DNA of 32,632 nucleotides from an uncultured Bacillota bacterium (GTDB taxonomy: Bacteria > Bacillota > Clostridia > Lachnospirales > CAG-274). Both the position numbers and the translations under genes were made by a program. Below the pieces are notes generated by a model, which saw nothing but the letters and a program-made list of their open reading frames with translations, was not told where the DNA came from and did not search any database. Shown in pieces: positions 7,350 to 16,081 of the stretch. The stretch lies in NCBI GenBank assembly GCA_958426775.1, contig CATZZP010000021.1:1-32632 (forward strand), in the 5' to 3' direction. Position 1 is the first letter of the stretch. Each line of letters opens with the position of its first letter.

Positions 7350-8315
7350 TTATTTCATACGTATATCATTGCCGTAGAAGTGATGTATGTTGTAGCTGCC
7401 TACAATACGTGATACAACTCTGTCGGAGTACTGTATTGAAAGCTCAGAAGGCTTTAGGTTGGATGAAATTACTGTAGATTTCTTGTTAATAAGACGGCTG
7501 TTTAATATATTAAAAAATTCAGTAACCGTAACAGAGTTAGGCGATTCGGTACCTAAGTCATCTATTATAAGCAAATCTGCTTCAAAAAGCATATCAACAG
7601 CTTCATCATCCTCTTCAAGCTCGTCATGCCTGAAACGGTTCTTTTCAAGCAGGGTGGCAAGAGAATAGGCTGTCATATATATAACGCTCATACCTCTGTC
7701 TAAAAGACTTTTAGCAATACAGGAACTCATAAAGGTTTTTCCCAAGCCTGAATTACCGTAAAAATAAAAATTAAAATAGCGGTTTTTCTTTGTATCAATA
7801 AGGTCCAATACTTCCTCTAATATATTGCTCATATTAGCAAAAGGAGTAAGCTCTTCGTTGGGATAAGGCTCATTTGAGTAGTGACTTAAGTCAAATTTTT
7901 CAAAATTCTCATATTCAAGTACTGTGTCAAGGTTAGATAATGCGTAATATTTTTTTATAAGCTTGTTTTTTAAACAGGTACATTTTTCACTGTCTATATA
8001 GCCTGTATCCTTGCATAGGCTACAGGTGTAGATAGGAGCTAAATACTCCTCAGACAGCCCTGCACTTTTGAGAATAGCTGTTCTTTTGGCTTTTAATAAG
8101 CTGATTTCATGCTTGATATTCTCAATGCTTGGGCTATGGCTGATAATTTGCTTGGTCAGGCTTATGCTTAAAAACTTAAGCTCCTTATCTGTTTCCTTGA
8201 GTTTAGGTAAACGCTCATAAAGGCTGTTTAAACGTTGCTCCTCAAGGCGGCTGTTTTTATCTCTTTCAAGCTCATATTCTCTATGAATTTGTTTGTAAAT
8301 GGTTTGTTTATTCAT
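7350..8315 (-). CDS. dnaI: DnaI/DnaC-like replicative helicase loader
   Basis: The 321-aa AAA+ ATPase resembles DnaI, which loads the hexameric replicative helicase onto DNA at oriC and at restart sites. The N-terminal helical region (residues 1-95) ends in a zinc-binding cluster, CSLCKDTGYIDSEKCTC, typical of DnaI. The ATPase has Walker A GNSGLGKT, Walker B LLIIDDLG, and a sensor-type ISSNL segment. The start codon overlaps the end of the upstream dnaD-like gene by eight bases (ATGAATAA), implying translational coupling. The dnaD neighbour strongly supports a primosome role. Confidence 0.9.
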   Translation of the reverse strand: MNKQTIYKQIHREYELERDKNSRLEEQRLNSLYERLPKLKETDKELKFLSISLTKQIISHSPSIENIKHEISLLKAKRTAILKSAGLSEEYLAPIYTCSLCKDTGYIDSEKCTCLKNKLIKKYYALSNLDTVLEYENFEKFDLSHYSNEPYPNEELTPFANMSNILEEVLDLIDTKKNRYFNFYFYGNSGLGKTFMSSCIAKSLLDRGMSVIYMTAYSLATLLEKNRFRHDELEEDDEAVDMLFEADLLIIDDLGTESPNSVTVTEFFNILNSRLINKKSTVISSNLKPSELSIQYSDRVVSRIVGSYNIHHFYGNDIRMK

Positions 8316-9339
8316 TTTTATTCCTCATTTTTTTACGCATAATTGCCGCATTTATTTCTTCATCAGAGTAAGTGGGCTGATTATAGTTTACAAATTTAGT
8401 AGGCTTTTGTTGAGGCTTAGCTGAATTTGTAATATGTATTTTATTTACCTTTTTCTGCTTGTATGCCTCGTCATAAGCCTCCAGCTGTGCAGTAGTTTTA
8501 ACCTTGTTCTTATGCCAATCCGTTAATATACTGTTAGCATAGTCAAAGCTTGCTTTGCCTGTTTTGCTTACAGTCCGTTCGCAAGCAATTTTTATTAATT
8601 CCATAGGCATTTCAAGAGTGTAAAGCCAGTTGTTTATATGTGTCTTTTCAGCATCTATAGGTGCTCTGCCCGAAATGCCGAAATATGACAATACTTCTCT
8701 GTATTTGCTGTAGTAGGTGTTAATGTAAGCTTCAGCATCCTCATAGGTTTTTATTCCGTTATCTGCCCAGTCACAGGCGGTTTTCTCAATATATCGCATA
8801 GGCTTGTCACAGCATTGTTCAAACAAGGCCAAAATAACCTCCTGACTTAAGCCGAGCCAATGGATAAAGCCTAAGATAGTGTTTATGTCTGCTGAGCTAA
8901 AGGGCTTTGCATATATTTTTTCAAGGCTGTTTATAAATATATGTGTATCGGGTGAGCCTTGTAAAATATTCTCCATATCCTTTACACTGTAGTTTGGCTT
9001 TGCAGGTAATAAAGCTCTGCTTTCAAGTGTTGTTGTTGCCTCCGGAACAAGGGTTGTTTCCGAAAGAATTAAAAATTCAATCAGACAATCCTTTTCAACA
9101 AAGGATAACTTGATTACACCCTGCTCCGCCCAGTATTCCCAAGCCTTAATAACATCAGACTCAAGTATGCCAAGCTTATCTGCAATCATATCATTACTTA
9201 ATTCCTCACCTGAAAGAGCATACTTTAAGGCGTAAATATATATTACCGAAAATATGGCAGACTTACAGGCAGGCATATATTTTTCTATAAAAACATTACT
9301 GACGAGGGTACCCTGTGTCGGTGTTTTAAATATTAACAT
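8308..9339 (-). CDS. dnaD: DnaD-domain primosome protein
   Basis: The 343-aa protein looks like a Clostridia DnaD/DnaB-type primosome component that remodels origin or fork DNA and works with the helicase loader encoded next. The N-terminal winged-helix region (about 1-100) contains LSNDMIADKLGILESDVIKA, a helix-turn-helix-like segment. Two DnaD C-terminal-domain repeats follow (about 120-210 and 215-300), each with the YIxxxxxDWxxxGIxTxExA signature; the first is seen as YIEKTACDWADNGIKTYEDA. The ATG at 9337-9339 has AAGGAG seven bases before it; the open frame runs 22 codons further upstream without a ribosome binding site. dnaD and dnaI overlap. Confidence 0.85.
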   Translation of the reverse strand: MLIFKTPTQGTLVSNVFIEKYMPACKSAIFSVIYIYALKYALSGEELSNDMIADKLGILESDVIKAWEYWAEQGVIKLSFVEKDCLIEFLILSETTLVPEATTTLESRALLPAKPNYSVKDMENILQGSPDTHIFINSLEKIYAKPFSSADINTILGFIHWLGLSQEVILALFEQCCDKPMRYIEKTACDWADNGIKTYEDAEAYINTYYSKYREVLSYFGISGRAPIDAEKTHINNWLYTLEMPMELIKIACERTVSKTGKASFDYANSILTDWHKNKVKTTAQLEAYDEAYKQKKVNKIHITNSAKPQQKPTKFVNYNQPTYSDEEINAAIMRKKMRNKNE

Positions 9340-9370
9340 AAAAAAACTCCTTGTGATTTTTATGGAGTTT

Positions 9371-9379
9371 ATTATACCA
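9371..9379 (-). promoter_or_regulatory. Extended -10 promoter of dnaD-dnaI-prsW
   Basis: On minus, TGGTATAAT (complement of 9371-9379) is an extended -10 about 30 bases before the dnaD start. No good -35 is visible 17 bases upstream, only T-rich sequence. Confidence 0.5.
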
Positions 9380-9421
9380 CAAATGACAAGGAAAAAAAAG
9401 CACAAGTCTAATAATTTTTTA

Positions 9422-9450
9422 TTGTTTTATTTATCAAAAAATGGGATAAT
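9422..9450 (+). promoter_or_regulatory. Promoter of the JAMM peptidase gene
   Basis: TTGTTT (9422-9427), a 17-base spacer, GATAAT (9445-9450), ending 31 bases before the GTG start and divergent from the dnaD promoter. Confidence 0.55.
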
Positions 9451-9481
9451 AATAGTTAAAATGAATTTGGGGTGATTTAAA

Positions 9482-9889
9482 GTGTTAAAGCTTAGATATG
9501 GCTTTTATCGGGAGCTGACAGACTACGCAACAGAGAGTAAGCCCTTGGAGGTTTGCGGACTTTTAGGCGGAGTAAGAGAGAGAAAAACAAAGACTGTTAA
9601 AAAAATATATTTTATTAAAAATGTGCTTGAAAGCAACTGTGAGTATCTGATGGATACAGCCGAGCAATTAGCGGCGGCTAAGGATATGCGTTCTAACGGC
9701 TTAGATATGGTAGGTTGTTTTCATTCGCATCCCGAGGGTCCTCCTCATCCCTCGGCAAGCGATGTTAAAACTTCAGTTTTTGATAATATAAGTTACGTTA
9801 TTATATCCATGGAAAATGATGTGCCTGTTTTAAAATCATATAAAATTGTAAATGGCTTATATATGGAGGAGGGTATAATTTTAGTCTGA
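9482..9889 (+). CDS. JAMM/MPN-domain zinc metallopeptidase (M67 family)
   Basis: The 135-aa single-domain protein has the full JAMM zinc site: Glu23 in LEVCGLLGG, His81-x-His83-Pro in CFHSHPEGPPH, and Ser91-x2-Asp94 in SASD. Bacterial stand-alone JAMM proteins remove C-terminal extensions from ubiquitin-like sulfur carriers such as ThiS/MoaD types; no carrier or sulfurtransferase gene is adjacent, so the substrate is unknown. The start is GTG with GGGGTGA five bases upstream. Its last nine bases overlap the 3' end of the convergent MATE gene and there is no terminator between them. Confidence 0.88.
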   Translation: MLKLRYGFYRELTDYATESKPLEVCGLLGGVRERKTKTVKKIYFIKNVLESNCEYLMDTAEQLAAAKDMRSNGLDMVGCFHSHPEGPPHPSASDVKTSVFDNISYVIISMENDVPVLKSYKIVNGLYMEEGIILV

Positions 9890-11239
9890 TTTGTCGTTCA
9901 ATTCCTTTAATATTCCGGATACAAGTACAATAACAATAAATAAGGTGCAAACATCTGAAATAGGCTGAGCGACCATAATTCCGTTAAGCTGCCATAGCTT
10001 ACTGCCTATTAAAACAGCAGGTATAAATACAAGACCCTGTCTTGATATAGCTATTATACTTGCCTGCACAGGTTTTCTTATTGTTTGGGTAAGCATATTT
10101 GAAAGCACGATAAAGGCGTTCAGGGGCATTGTAATACATTGCAGACGGAAGGCCTTTGCCCCTATAGCAGTTACATCGGCATCGCCACGACTGAACTTGC
10201 CTATAATTTCTTCAGCATTTAATATTGAAAATACACTTACAATTAAAAGAAAAATAAAGCATGACTTTACGCAAAACCAAAAAGCTTTTTTAACTCTGCC
10301 AAACTTACCCGCACCGTAATTAAAGCCGCAAACAGGCTGAAAGCCTTGACCGAAGCCGATTACGGCGGAATTTGCAAACATCATAACTCTGGATACAATG
10401 CTCATTGCGGCAATAGCTTCATCACCAAAGGGCTTGGCAGATACATTAAGGCAAGTTGTGGCAATGCTTGCAAGACCCTGTCTGAAAAGAGAGGGAGAAC
10501 CTCCTGCAATTATCTCGCTTAAATAAAAGAAGTTTGGTTTAAATCGACTTAGCTTAATGTGTATAACACCGCTGTGCAGAGTGCCTATAAAAAGCATACA
10601 AAAGCTTATAAACTGACTTATTATTGTACCAAGGGCAGCACCCTTTACTCCCATATGGAATACATGGATAAAAAGCGGCGTTAAAAACAAGTTTGTAACA
10701 GCACCTGAGGCAATGCCTATCATACCGTAAAAGGCATTACCCTGGAACCTAAGCTGATTGTTAAGTACAAAGGAGGCAGTCATATAGGGTGCACCTAAAA
10801 GAATAATGCTTAAATAGTCCTTTGCGTAAGGGGCAATAGTAGACGTTGCACCTAAAAAATAAATAAGCTCATCACATATAATAAGTCCGAATACGGTTAT
10901 AAAAATACCAAATATTATAGAACAGAAAAAGCCTGTAGCTGCCATATTTTCCGCTTTTTCTATATTTTGTTTGCCTAATTCACGACCCATGAAGTTTCCG
11001 CTGCCATGACCAAAGAAAAAGCCAAATGCCTGTATAACAGCCATAAGGGGGAATGCAATGCCGACACCGCCTACGGCACTTTTGCCCAGAGAGCCTACAA
11101 AGTATGTATCCGCCATATTATAAAAGGAGGTAATAAGCATACTTATAATGGTAGGCACGGCAAGAGAGCATATAAGCTTTTCCACAGGCTCTGTTGTCAT
11201 TTTTATATATTTTTCGTTAGTTTGATTATTTTCGTTCAT
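9881..11239 (-). CDS. MATE-family multidrug/cation antiporter
   Basis: The 452-aa, 12-helix inner-membrane protein exports drugs or metabolites using a Na+ or H+ gradient. It has the two homologous MATE halves (PVEKLICSLAVPTIISMLIT at the N-terminus, and a second repeat from about residue 235, beginning near GGSPSLFRQGLAS), with the conserved FGQGFQPVCGFNYGAG motif between helices 8 and 9. I start at the ATG at 11237-11239, which has GAGAGG upstream; the 21 extra codons of open frame cover the promoter. Substrate cannot be read from sequence. Confidence 0.92.
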   Translation of the reverse strand: MNENNQTNEKYIKMTTEPVEKLICSLAVPTIISMLITSFYNMADTYFVGSLGKSAVGGVGIAFPLMAVIQAFGFFFGHGSGNFMGRELGKQNIEKAENMAATGFFCSIIFGIFITVFGLIICDELIYFLGATSTIAPYAKDYLSIILLGAPYMTASFVLNNQLRFQGNAFYGMIGIASGAVTNLFLTPLFIHVFHMGVKGAALGTIISQFISFCMLFIGTLHSGVIHIKLSRFKPNFFYLSEIIAGGSPSLFRQGLASIATTCLNVSAKPFGDEAIAAMSIVSRVMMFANSAVIGFGQGFQPVCGFNYGAGKFGRVKKAFWFCVKSCFIFLLIVSVFSILNAEEIIGKFSRGDADVTAIGAKAFRLQCITMPLNAFIVLSNMLTQTIRKPVQASIIAISRQGLVFIPAVLIGSKLWQLNGIMVAQPISDVCTLFIVIVLVSGILKELNDKSD

Positions 11240-11272
11240 AAAAAACCTCTCATCCTTTGCTTTGTATTTTAT

Positions 11273-11302
11273 ATTGTACACCCATATGACGATTAATGTC
11301 AA
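11273..11302 (-). promoter_or_regulatory. Promoter of the MATE gene
   Basis: On minus, TTGACA (complement of 11297-11302), 18 bases, TACAAT (complement of 11273-11278), about 34 bases upstream of the start codon. Confidence 0.75.
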
Positions 11303-11362
11303 ATTACTTTAACTAATGCAATTTTGTAACGAAAAAGATATATTTTTTTTGTAGTAAATTGC

Positions 11363-11391
11363 TTGAAAAATAGTCAGATATATTATATAAC
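11363..11391 (+). promoter_or_regulatory. Possible promoter of the L,D-transpeptidase gene
   Basis: TTGAAA (11363-11368), 17 bases, TATAAC (11386-11391), about 40 bases before the start. The surrounding sequence is very AT-rich, so the -10 choice is uncertain. Confidence 0.45.
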
Positions 11392-11431
11392 TATATTAGT
11401 ATAAGATTTATAATCAGTGAGAGGTAAGTAT

Positions 11432-12982
11432 ATGGATACAAATTTATCCAATGGCTTAGTAAAAGAGCCTGTTAATAGAGGAAAAAAGGTTGTAATAGGG
11501 GTCAGCCTTGTAATAGTGGCTTTAATTACAGTTTATATTGTTATTGCTTACGCCGTGTTTTCTGACAGATACATACCGGGTACGGTTATTGACGGTATTA
11601 ATTGCGGATTTATCAGTGAAAAAGAGGTTATTTCTACTCTTGAACAGGTGGTGGAAAATTACAGCCTTGAAATCACTGACGGCAAAACAACAGATACAAT
11701 TTTGTCGGCAGAAATTGACCTTAAGGGTGACTTTGAAAACAGCATAGGTAGTGTTGAAAAGCAAAATAAGCTTTTGTGGGGATTAGGCTTATTTAAAAAG
11801 ACAGAGCTTGTATCAGAATCCACGGTAAGCTTTAATTCAGATAAATTAACACAAAAAATAAATGAGCTAAAGCTTGTGTCGGGCGAGAATGTAACAGATT
11901 GTGTAAACGCAAGGCTTGAGCTTAAGGATGATAAATTTGAAATTATACCGGAAACTTACGGTACAAGGCTTAACAGGGAAGAATTTTCTAAAAGGGTAAT
12001 TTCTGCTGTTAACGGACTTGAAAAATCTATTGACCTTACTAAGGAGGATTTTTACATTAAGCCTGAATTTACTGCAGATAGTGAGGCTGTAATAAATGCA
12101 AAGTATACAGTAAATAAATGGCTGGAAGCGGTTATTACATATAAATTCGGTTCAAATACAGAGGTTGTTGATGCAGATGTTTTCAAGGACTGGATTGTAA
12201 TAGGAACAGACTTTAACCCTTTCTTTGATGGTGAAAAGGTAGGAGCTTTTGTAAGAGAGCTTTCAAGAAAGTACGATACTTTCGGAGAAACAAGAACAAT
12301 ACCTACAACCTACGGCTTTAATGTTACTGTGGCAGGGGGAAATTACGGTTACAGAATAAACAGAAAAGCAGAGGTAAGTAATCTTGTAGCGGATATTAAA
12401 ACAGGTAAAAAGCTTGAAAGAACACCTGACTATTATCAGGAGGGTGCAAGCTATGACGGTCTTGATATAGGAAATACCTATGTTGAAATAGATTTGACAG
12501 GTCAGCATCTTTTTCTTTACAAGAACGGCAATATGGTGCTTCAGACAGAGATTGTTTCAGGTCACCCCGTAAAGGGAGTAACCCCCAACGGTACTTATAG
12601 GATTACCTATTGTGAAAGAAATGCAACTTTAAAAGGTGAGGACTATGAAACTCCTGTTGCATACTGGATGCCCTTTAACGGTGATATAGGTATGCACGAT
12701 GCCGAATGGCAGCCTAAATTTGGCGGAGATTGGTATGTAAAACACGGCTCTCACGGTTGTATTAATTTGCCTTTGTCAATGGCGGAAAAAATTTACAGCT
12801 ATGCTTATACAGGTATGCCTGTTGTTTGCTACCGTTACGGAACGGAGCATTATAATGCGGTAAGCAACTACAGAAAGTCACAAGGCTTAAAAGAGATCTT
12901 TGATTTACAGCCCGAACCTGCTGCAGAAAACACATCATCTGTAACAGAAACTACAACTCAGAAGGCAACAGCGGCTACATAA
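11432..12982 (+). CDS. L,D-transpeptidase (YkuD domain) with peptidoglycan-binding modules
   Basis: The 516-aa membrane-anchored enzyme crosslinks or modifies peptidoglycan on the outer face of the membrane. Order: cytoplasmic N-terminus (1-19), one transmembrane helix (about 20-43), two PG_binding_4/VanW-like repeats (about 50-330), the YkuD catalytic domain (about 350-480) with HGSHGCINLP carrying the catalytic Cys, then a Thr/Ala/Ser-rich tail. YIEIDLTGQH-type entry to the domain (YVEIDLTGQHLFLY) is present. L,D-transpeptidases are insensitive to most penicillins but blocked by carbapenems. I chose the ATG at 11432, seven bases after GAGAGG; an in-frame GTG at 11417 lies upstream of that site. 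Confidence 0.93.
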   Translation: MDTNLSNGLVKEPVNRGKKVVIGVSLVIVALITVYIVIAYAVFSDRYIPGTVIDGINCGFISEKEVISTLEQVVENYSLEITDGKTTDTILSAEIDLKGDFENSIGSVEKQNKLLWGLGLFKKTELVSESTVSFNSDKLTQKINELKLVSGENVTDCVNARLELKDDKFEIIPETYGTRLNREEFSKRVISAVNGLEKSIDLTKEDFYIKPEFTADSEAVINAKYTVNKWLEAVITYKFGSNTEVVDADVFKDWIVIGTDFNPFFDGEKVGAFVRELSRKYDTFGETRTIPTTYGFNVTVAGGNYGYRINRKAEVSNLVADIKTGKKLERTPDYYQEGASYDGLDIGNTYVEIDLTGQHLFLYKNGNMVLQTEIVSGHPVKGVTPNGTYRITYCERNATLKGEDYETPVAYWMPFNGDIGMHDAEWQPKFGGDWYVKHGSHGCINLPLSMAEKIYSYAYTGMPVVCYRYGTEHYNAVSNYRKSQGLKEIFDLQPEPAAENTSSVTETTTQKATAAT

Positions 12983-13005
12983 GCAAACAAAATAAGCTGT
13001 TGTAC

Positions 13006-13034
13006 TTGACAGAAAATTAATTTGTTGTTATGAT
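13006..13034 (+). promoter_or_regulatory. Promoter of the purH riboswitch unit
   Basis: Perfect TTGACA (13006-13011), 17 bases, TATGAT (13029-13034). Transcription would start near 13041, seven bases before riboswitch helix P1. Confidence 0.8.
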
Positions 13035-13047
13035 TATAATATAAATG

Positions 13048-13120
13048 TTTTGCATGACTGACGGATAATGTGGGTTACCACAGGGGAGTGCAAAATCAGT
13101 ATCAGCCGACCGTCTGGGCA
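13048..13120 (+). ncRNA. ZTP (pfl) riboswitch aptamer upstream of purH
   Basis: The leader has the ZTP aptamer architecture. P1 is TTTTGCA (13048-13054) with TGCAAAA (13089-13095). The conserved internal loop has GACTGACGGATAA opposite GGGGAG. P2 is TGTGG/CCACA (13069-13073 with 13078-13082) closed by a four-base loop. After a linker comes the conserved 3' block CCGTCTGGGCA (13110-13120), whose CCG can pseudoknot with CGG of the internal loop and whose GCC/GGC forms P3. The class senses ZTP/ZMP, the AICAR alarmone that accumulates in folate shortage. PurH consumes ZMP with 10-formyl-THF, so the target gene fits. Confidence 0.88.
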
Positions 13121-13160
13121 GTTATCTTAAGTAACCTTATGCCCAAACGGGCGGTTTTTA
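13104..13160 (+). terminator. Riboswitch expression-platform terminator
   Basis: AGCCGACCGTCTGGGCA (13104-13120) can pair with TGCCCAAACGGGCGGTT (13140-13156), a long stem with two mismatches, followed by a T-run to 13159. The 5' arm is exactly the aptamer's P3/pseudoknot segment, so ligand binding should block the terminator and turn purH on. Confidence 0.82.
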
Positions 13161-13180
13161 TTATTTTAAGGAGGAAATTT

Positions 13181-14731
13181 ATGAGAGCATTAATCAGTGT
13201 ATCAGACAAGACAGGCATTGTTGAGTTTGCATCAAAGCTTAATGAAATGGGTATTGAGATTGTATCTACCGGAGGCACCTATAATAAGCTTAAAGACGCA
13301 GGCTTACCTGTAATAGGCATTTCAGAGGTAACAGGCTTTCCTGAGTGCCTGGACGGGCGTGTAAAAACTCTTCACCCTAAAATCCATGCAGGCTTACTTG
13401 CAATAAGAGAAAACAGCGAGCATATGCAGGCTGTAAAGGACCTTGGCGTAGACCTTATTGACCTTGTTGTTGTAAATCTTTATCCTTTTAAGCAGACTAT
13501 TACGAAGGATGGCGTAACATTAGAGGAATGTATTGAAAACATTGACATCGGAGGTCCGTCAATGCTCAGAGCTGCGGCTAAGAATTATCAGGACGTATCT
13601 GTAATTATTGACCCAACAGACTATGACAAGGTAATTGATGAGTTAAAGGCTAACGGTAAGGTATCTAAAGAAACCAACTTCTATCTTGCGGCTAAGGTGT
13701 TTAACCATACAGCTTACTATGATGCAATGATTGCAAACTACCTTAAGGATAAGGCAGGCTTACCTAAGTATACAGATACCCTTACCCTTACCTTTGAAAA
13801 GGTACAGGATATGCGTTACGGCGAAAACCCACATCAGTCAGCTGCTTTCTATAAAGAGGTTGGCAACAACAGCGGTATGCTTACAGGCATTGAACAGCTT
13901 CACGGTAAGGAGCTTTCTTTTAATAATATTAACGATACACACGGTGCTCTTGAGCTTTTAAAGGAATATGACGAGCCTACGGTAGTAGCTTGTAAGCACT
14001 CTAATCCTTGCGGTGTTGCAAGCGGCAGCAATATTTATGAGGCTTATATGAAGGCTTACAATACAGACCCTACCTCTATTTTCGGTGGTATTGTATGTGC
14101 CAACAGAGCTATTGATAAGGCAACGGCAGAGGAAATAAGCAAGATTTTCCTTGAAATTGTGCTTGCACCTGATTTTGATAAGGATGCACTTGAAATTTTA
14201 GAGCAGAAAAAGAATATTCGACTTTTAAAGCTTTCGGATATTGAAAAGAAACAGCCTGAAACTGCATATGATTGTAAAAAGGTAAGCGGTGGCTTGCTTA
14301 TTCAGGATATTGACTCTAAGCTTTTAGGTGAGGAGCTTACTGTTGTTACTGACAGAAAGCCTACCGAAAAGGAAATGGAGGACCTTCTCTTTACTTGGAA
14401 AATTGTTAAGTATACCAAGAGTAACGGTATTGCTATAGGTAAGGATAAGCAGTCCGTAGGTATAGGACCGGGTCAGGTAAACAGAATTTGGGCAACCGAG
14501 CAGGCTATTGACCATTGTAAGACTCAGCTTAATGAGGACTATTTGAAGGGTGCCGTGCTTGCTTCCGATGCTTTCTTCCCGTTTGACGATTGCGTTGAGG
14601 CGGCTCATAAGGCAGGCATTACTGCTATTATTCAGCCGGGCGGTGCAAAGCGTGACCAAGATAGTATAGATAAGTGTAATCAGTACGGTATTGCTATGGT
14701 ATTTACCGGTATGCGTCACTTCAGACATTAA
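13181..14731 (+). CDS. purH: Bifunctional AICAR transformylase / IMP cyclohydrolase (PurH)
   Basis: The 516-aa enzyme performs the last two steps of de novo IMP synthesis: formylation of AICAR with 10-formyltetrahydrofolate, then ring closure. The N-terminal MGS-like cyclohydrolase domain (1-195) contains VSTGGTYNKL and GRVKTLHPKIHAG; the C-terminal AICAR-transformylase domain has RYGENPHQSAAFY, KHSNPCGVASG and the final IIQPGGAKRDQDS and VFTGMRHFRH. Length is normal for the family. The start is the ATG at 13181 with AAGGAGG seven bases upstream; the frame stays open to 13070, but that extension runs through the riboswitch and is not protein. No other pur gene adjoins. Confidence 0.97.
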   Translation: MRALISVSDKTGIVEFASKLNEMGIEIVSTGGTYNKLKDAGLPVIGISEVTGFPECLDGRVKTLHPKIHAGLLAIRENSEHMQAVKDLGVDLIDLVVVNLYPFKQTITKDGVTLEECIENIDIGGPSMLRAAAKNYQDVSVIIDPTDYDKVIDELKANGKVSKETNFYLAAKVFNHTAYYDAMIANYLKDKAGLPKYTDTLTLTFEKVQDMRYGENPHQSAAFYKEVGNNSGMLTGIEQLHGKELSFNNINDTHGALELLKEYDEPTVVACKHSNPCGVASGSNIYEAYMKAYNTDPTSIFGGIVCANRAIDKATAEEISKIFLEIVLAPDFDKDALEILEQKKNIRLLKLSDIEKKQPETAYDCKKVSGGLLIQDIDSKLLGEELTVVTDRKPTEKEMEDLLFTWKIVKYTKSNGIAIGKDKQSVGIGPGQVNRIWATEQAIDHCKTQLNEDYLKGAVLASDAFFPFDDCVEAAHKAGITAIIQPGGAKRDQDSIDKCNQYGIAMVFTGMRHFRH

Positions 14732-14741
14732 CAATAAGCTT

Positions 14742-14776
14742 ACAGGCTGTACCTATATGATACAGCCTGTTTTTTT
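14742..14776 (+). terminator. Intrinsic terminator of purH
   Basis: ACAGGCTGTA (14742-14751) pairs with TACAGCCTGT (14761-14770) and is followed by seven T residues. It separates purH from convergent aroA. Confidence 0.93.
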
Positions 14777-14791
14777 ACGGTTCTTTTATAT

Positions 14792-16069
14792 TTAAACTAA
14801 GCTTTCAAGTAAATCATAAAAATCAGGGAAGGATATTGCAACACAGTCGGCGTTGTTAATAGTAGTTTCTCCTTCTGCCGTCAGTGCGGCAACAGCTATT
14901 GACATAGCAACTCTATGATCTAAATGGCTTTCTGTAACAGCCCCCTTAAGACTTTGTTTGCCGGGGATAATCATACCGTCATCTGTTTCGGTAATTTTTG
15001 CCCCCATTTTACCAAGTTCACAGGACATGGTTGCAATTCTGTTTGACTCTTTAACCTTTAATTCCTGTGCATCCTTAACATAGGTTATACCATCTGCATG
15101 AAGAGCGGCAACAGCGAATACGGGTATTTCATCAATCATACGCGGAATAATATCCCCGCTTAGAGTAGTAGCCTTAAGCTCTGAGGTTTTTACTTCAATG
15201 TCAGCAACTTCTTCGCCGCCTGATTTTCTTTCGTTAATAATATTAATATTTCCGCCCATAGCCTTAAGAGCGTCAATTATACCTGTTCTTGTAGGGTTAA
15301 TCCCTACGTTTTCAATAATAAGATGAGAGTTTGGTACTATAAGCCCTGCTACCATAAAAAATGCTGCAGATGAAATATCACCGGGTACGGCAACAGGCTT
15401 GCCGTAAAGCTCATCAACAGGCTTGGATATAATCCTTCCGTTATCATTTGTAATATCTGCACCAAAATAATTGAGCATTATTTCTGTATGGTTTCTTGAG
15501 GCGATAGGCTCATTAATAACTGTTTCGCCTTCGGCAAAAAGACTTGCAAGCAATATTGAGGATTTTACTTGTGCACTTGCAACAGGCATTGTATATTCAA
15601 TGGAATGAAGCTTTTTGCCGTGAATTGTAAGGGGTGCATAGCCGTCATTAGTGCTTTCAATATCAGCACCCATTTGTGCAAGAGGCTTAATAACTCTGTT
15701 CATTGGTCGCTTTTGGATTGAAGCATCACCGTTTAAGGTACAGTCAAAATTCTGTGCAGAAAGGATACCTGATATAAGGCGTATGGTAGTACCGCTGTTG
15801 CCTACGTCAAGTGTTTCTTCAGGGGCAGTAAGACCCTGAAGACCTTTTCCGTGAACAACAACTCTTTCACCATCAACCTCAATATCAATGCCCAGCTTTT
15901 TAAAGCAAGAGATAGTTGACATACAGTCATCACCTGTTAAAAAGCCTGTAATTTCAGTATCTCCTTTAGCAAGAGAGCCAAACATAACGGCTCTGTGAGA
16001 TATAGATTTATCTCCCGGCACCTTAAGGGTCTTATATATAGATGTAATTGGTTTAATTGTTTTTTTCAT
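14792..16069 (-). CDS. aroA: 3-phosphoshikimate 1-carboxyvinyltransferase (EPSP synthase)
   Basis: The 425-aa enzyme joins shikimate-3-phosphate and phosphoenolpyruvate in the sixth step of the shikimate pathway. Substrate-binding motifs are present: PGDKSISHRAVMFGSLAKG at residues 18-36, GNSGTTIRLISG near residue 90, and KRPMNRVIKPL around 121. The C-terminal half contains the DEIPVFAVAALHADG and LKVKESNRI segments and ends with an HRVAMS-type block (SHLDHRVAMSIAVAALTA). The DNGRIISKPV and GGEEVADIEVKT features suggest the class II-like group, but glyphosate response cannot be settled by eye. It starts 12 bases after tyrA and is cotranscribed with it. Confidence 0.96.
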   Translation of the reverse strand: MKKTIKPITSIYKTLKVPGDKSISHRAVMFGSLAKGDTEITGFLTGDDCMSTISCFKKLGIDIEVDGERVVVHGKGLQGLTAPEETLDVGNSGTTIRLISGILSAQNFDCTLNGDASIQKRPMNRVIKPLAQMGADIESTNDGYAPLTIHGKKLHSIEYTMPVASAQVKSSILLASLFAEGETVINEPIASRNHTEIMLNYFGADITNDNGRIISKPVDELYGKPVAVPGDISSAAFFMVAGLIVPNSHLIIENVGINPTRTGIIDALKAMGGNINIINERKSGGEEVADIEVKTSELKATTLSGDIIPRMIDEIPVFAVAALHADGITYVKDAQELKVKESNRIATMSCELGKMGAKITETDDGMIIPGKQSLKGAVTESHLDHRVAMSIAVAALTAEGETTINNADCVAISFPDFYDLLESLV

Positions 16070-16081
16070 TTTAATATTTCC

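Noticed and set aside
7459..7668. Open frame of 69 codons on the plus strand inside dnaI
   Set aside because: It is antisense to dnaI, low-complexity serine-rich, and has no ribosome binding site; a shadow of the acidic dnaI segment.
13070..13180. N-terminal extension of purH by 37 codons
   Set aside because: It runs through the riboswitch and terminator; the ATG at 13181 has the strong AAGGAGG and matches the normal PurH start.
14324..14734. 136-codon minus-strand frame over the 3' end of purH
   Set aside because: Antisense to a well-conserved gene, no ribosome binding site, composition typical of a shadow.
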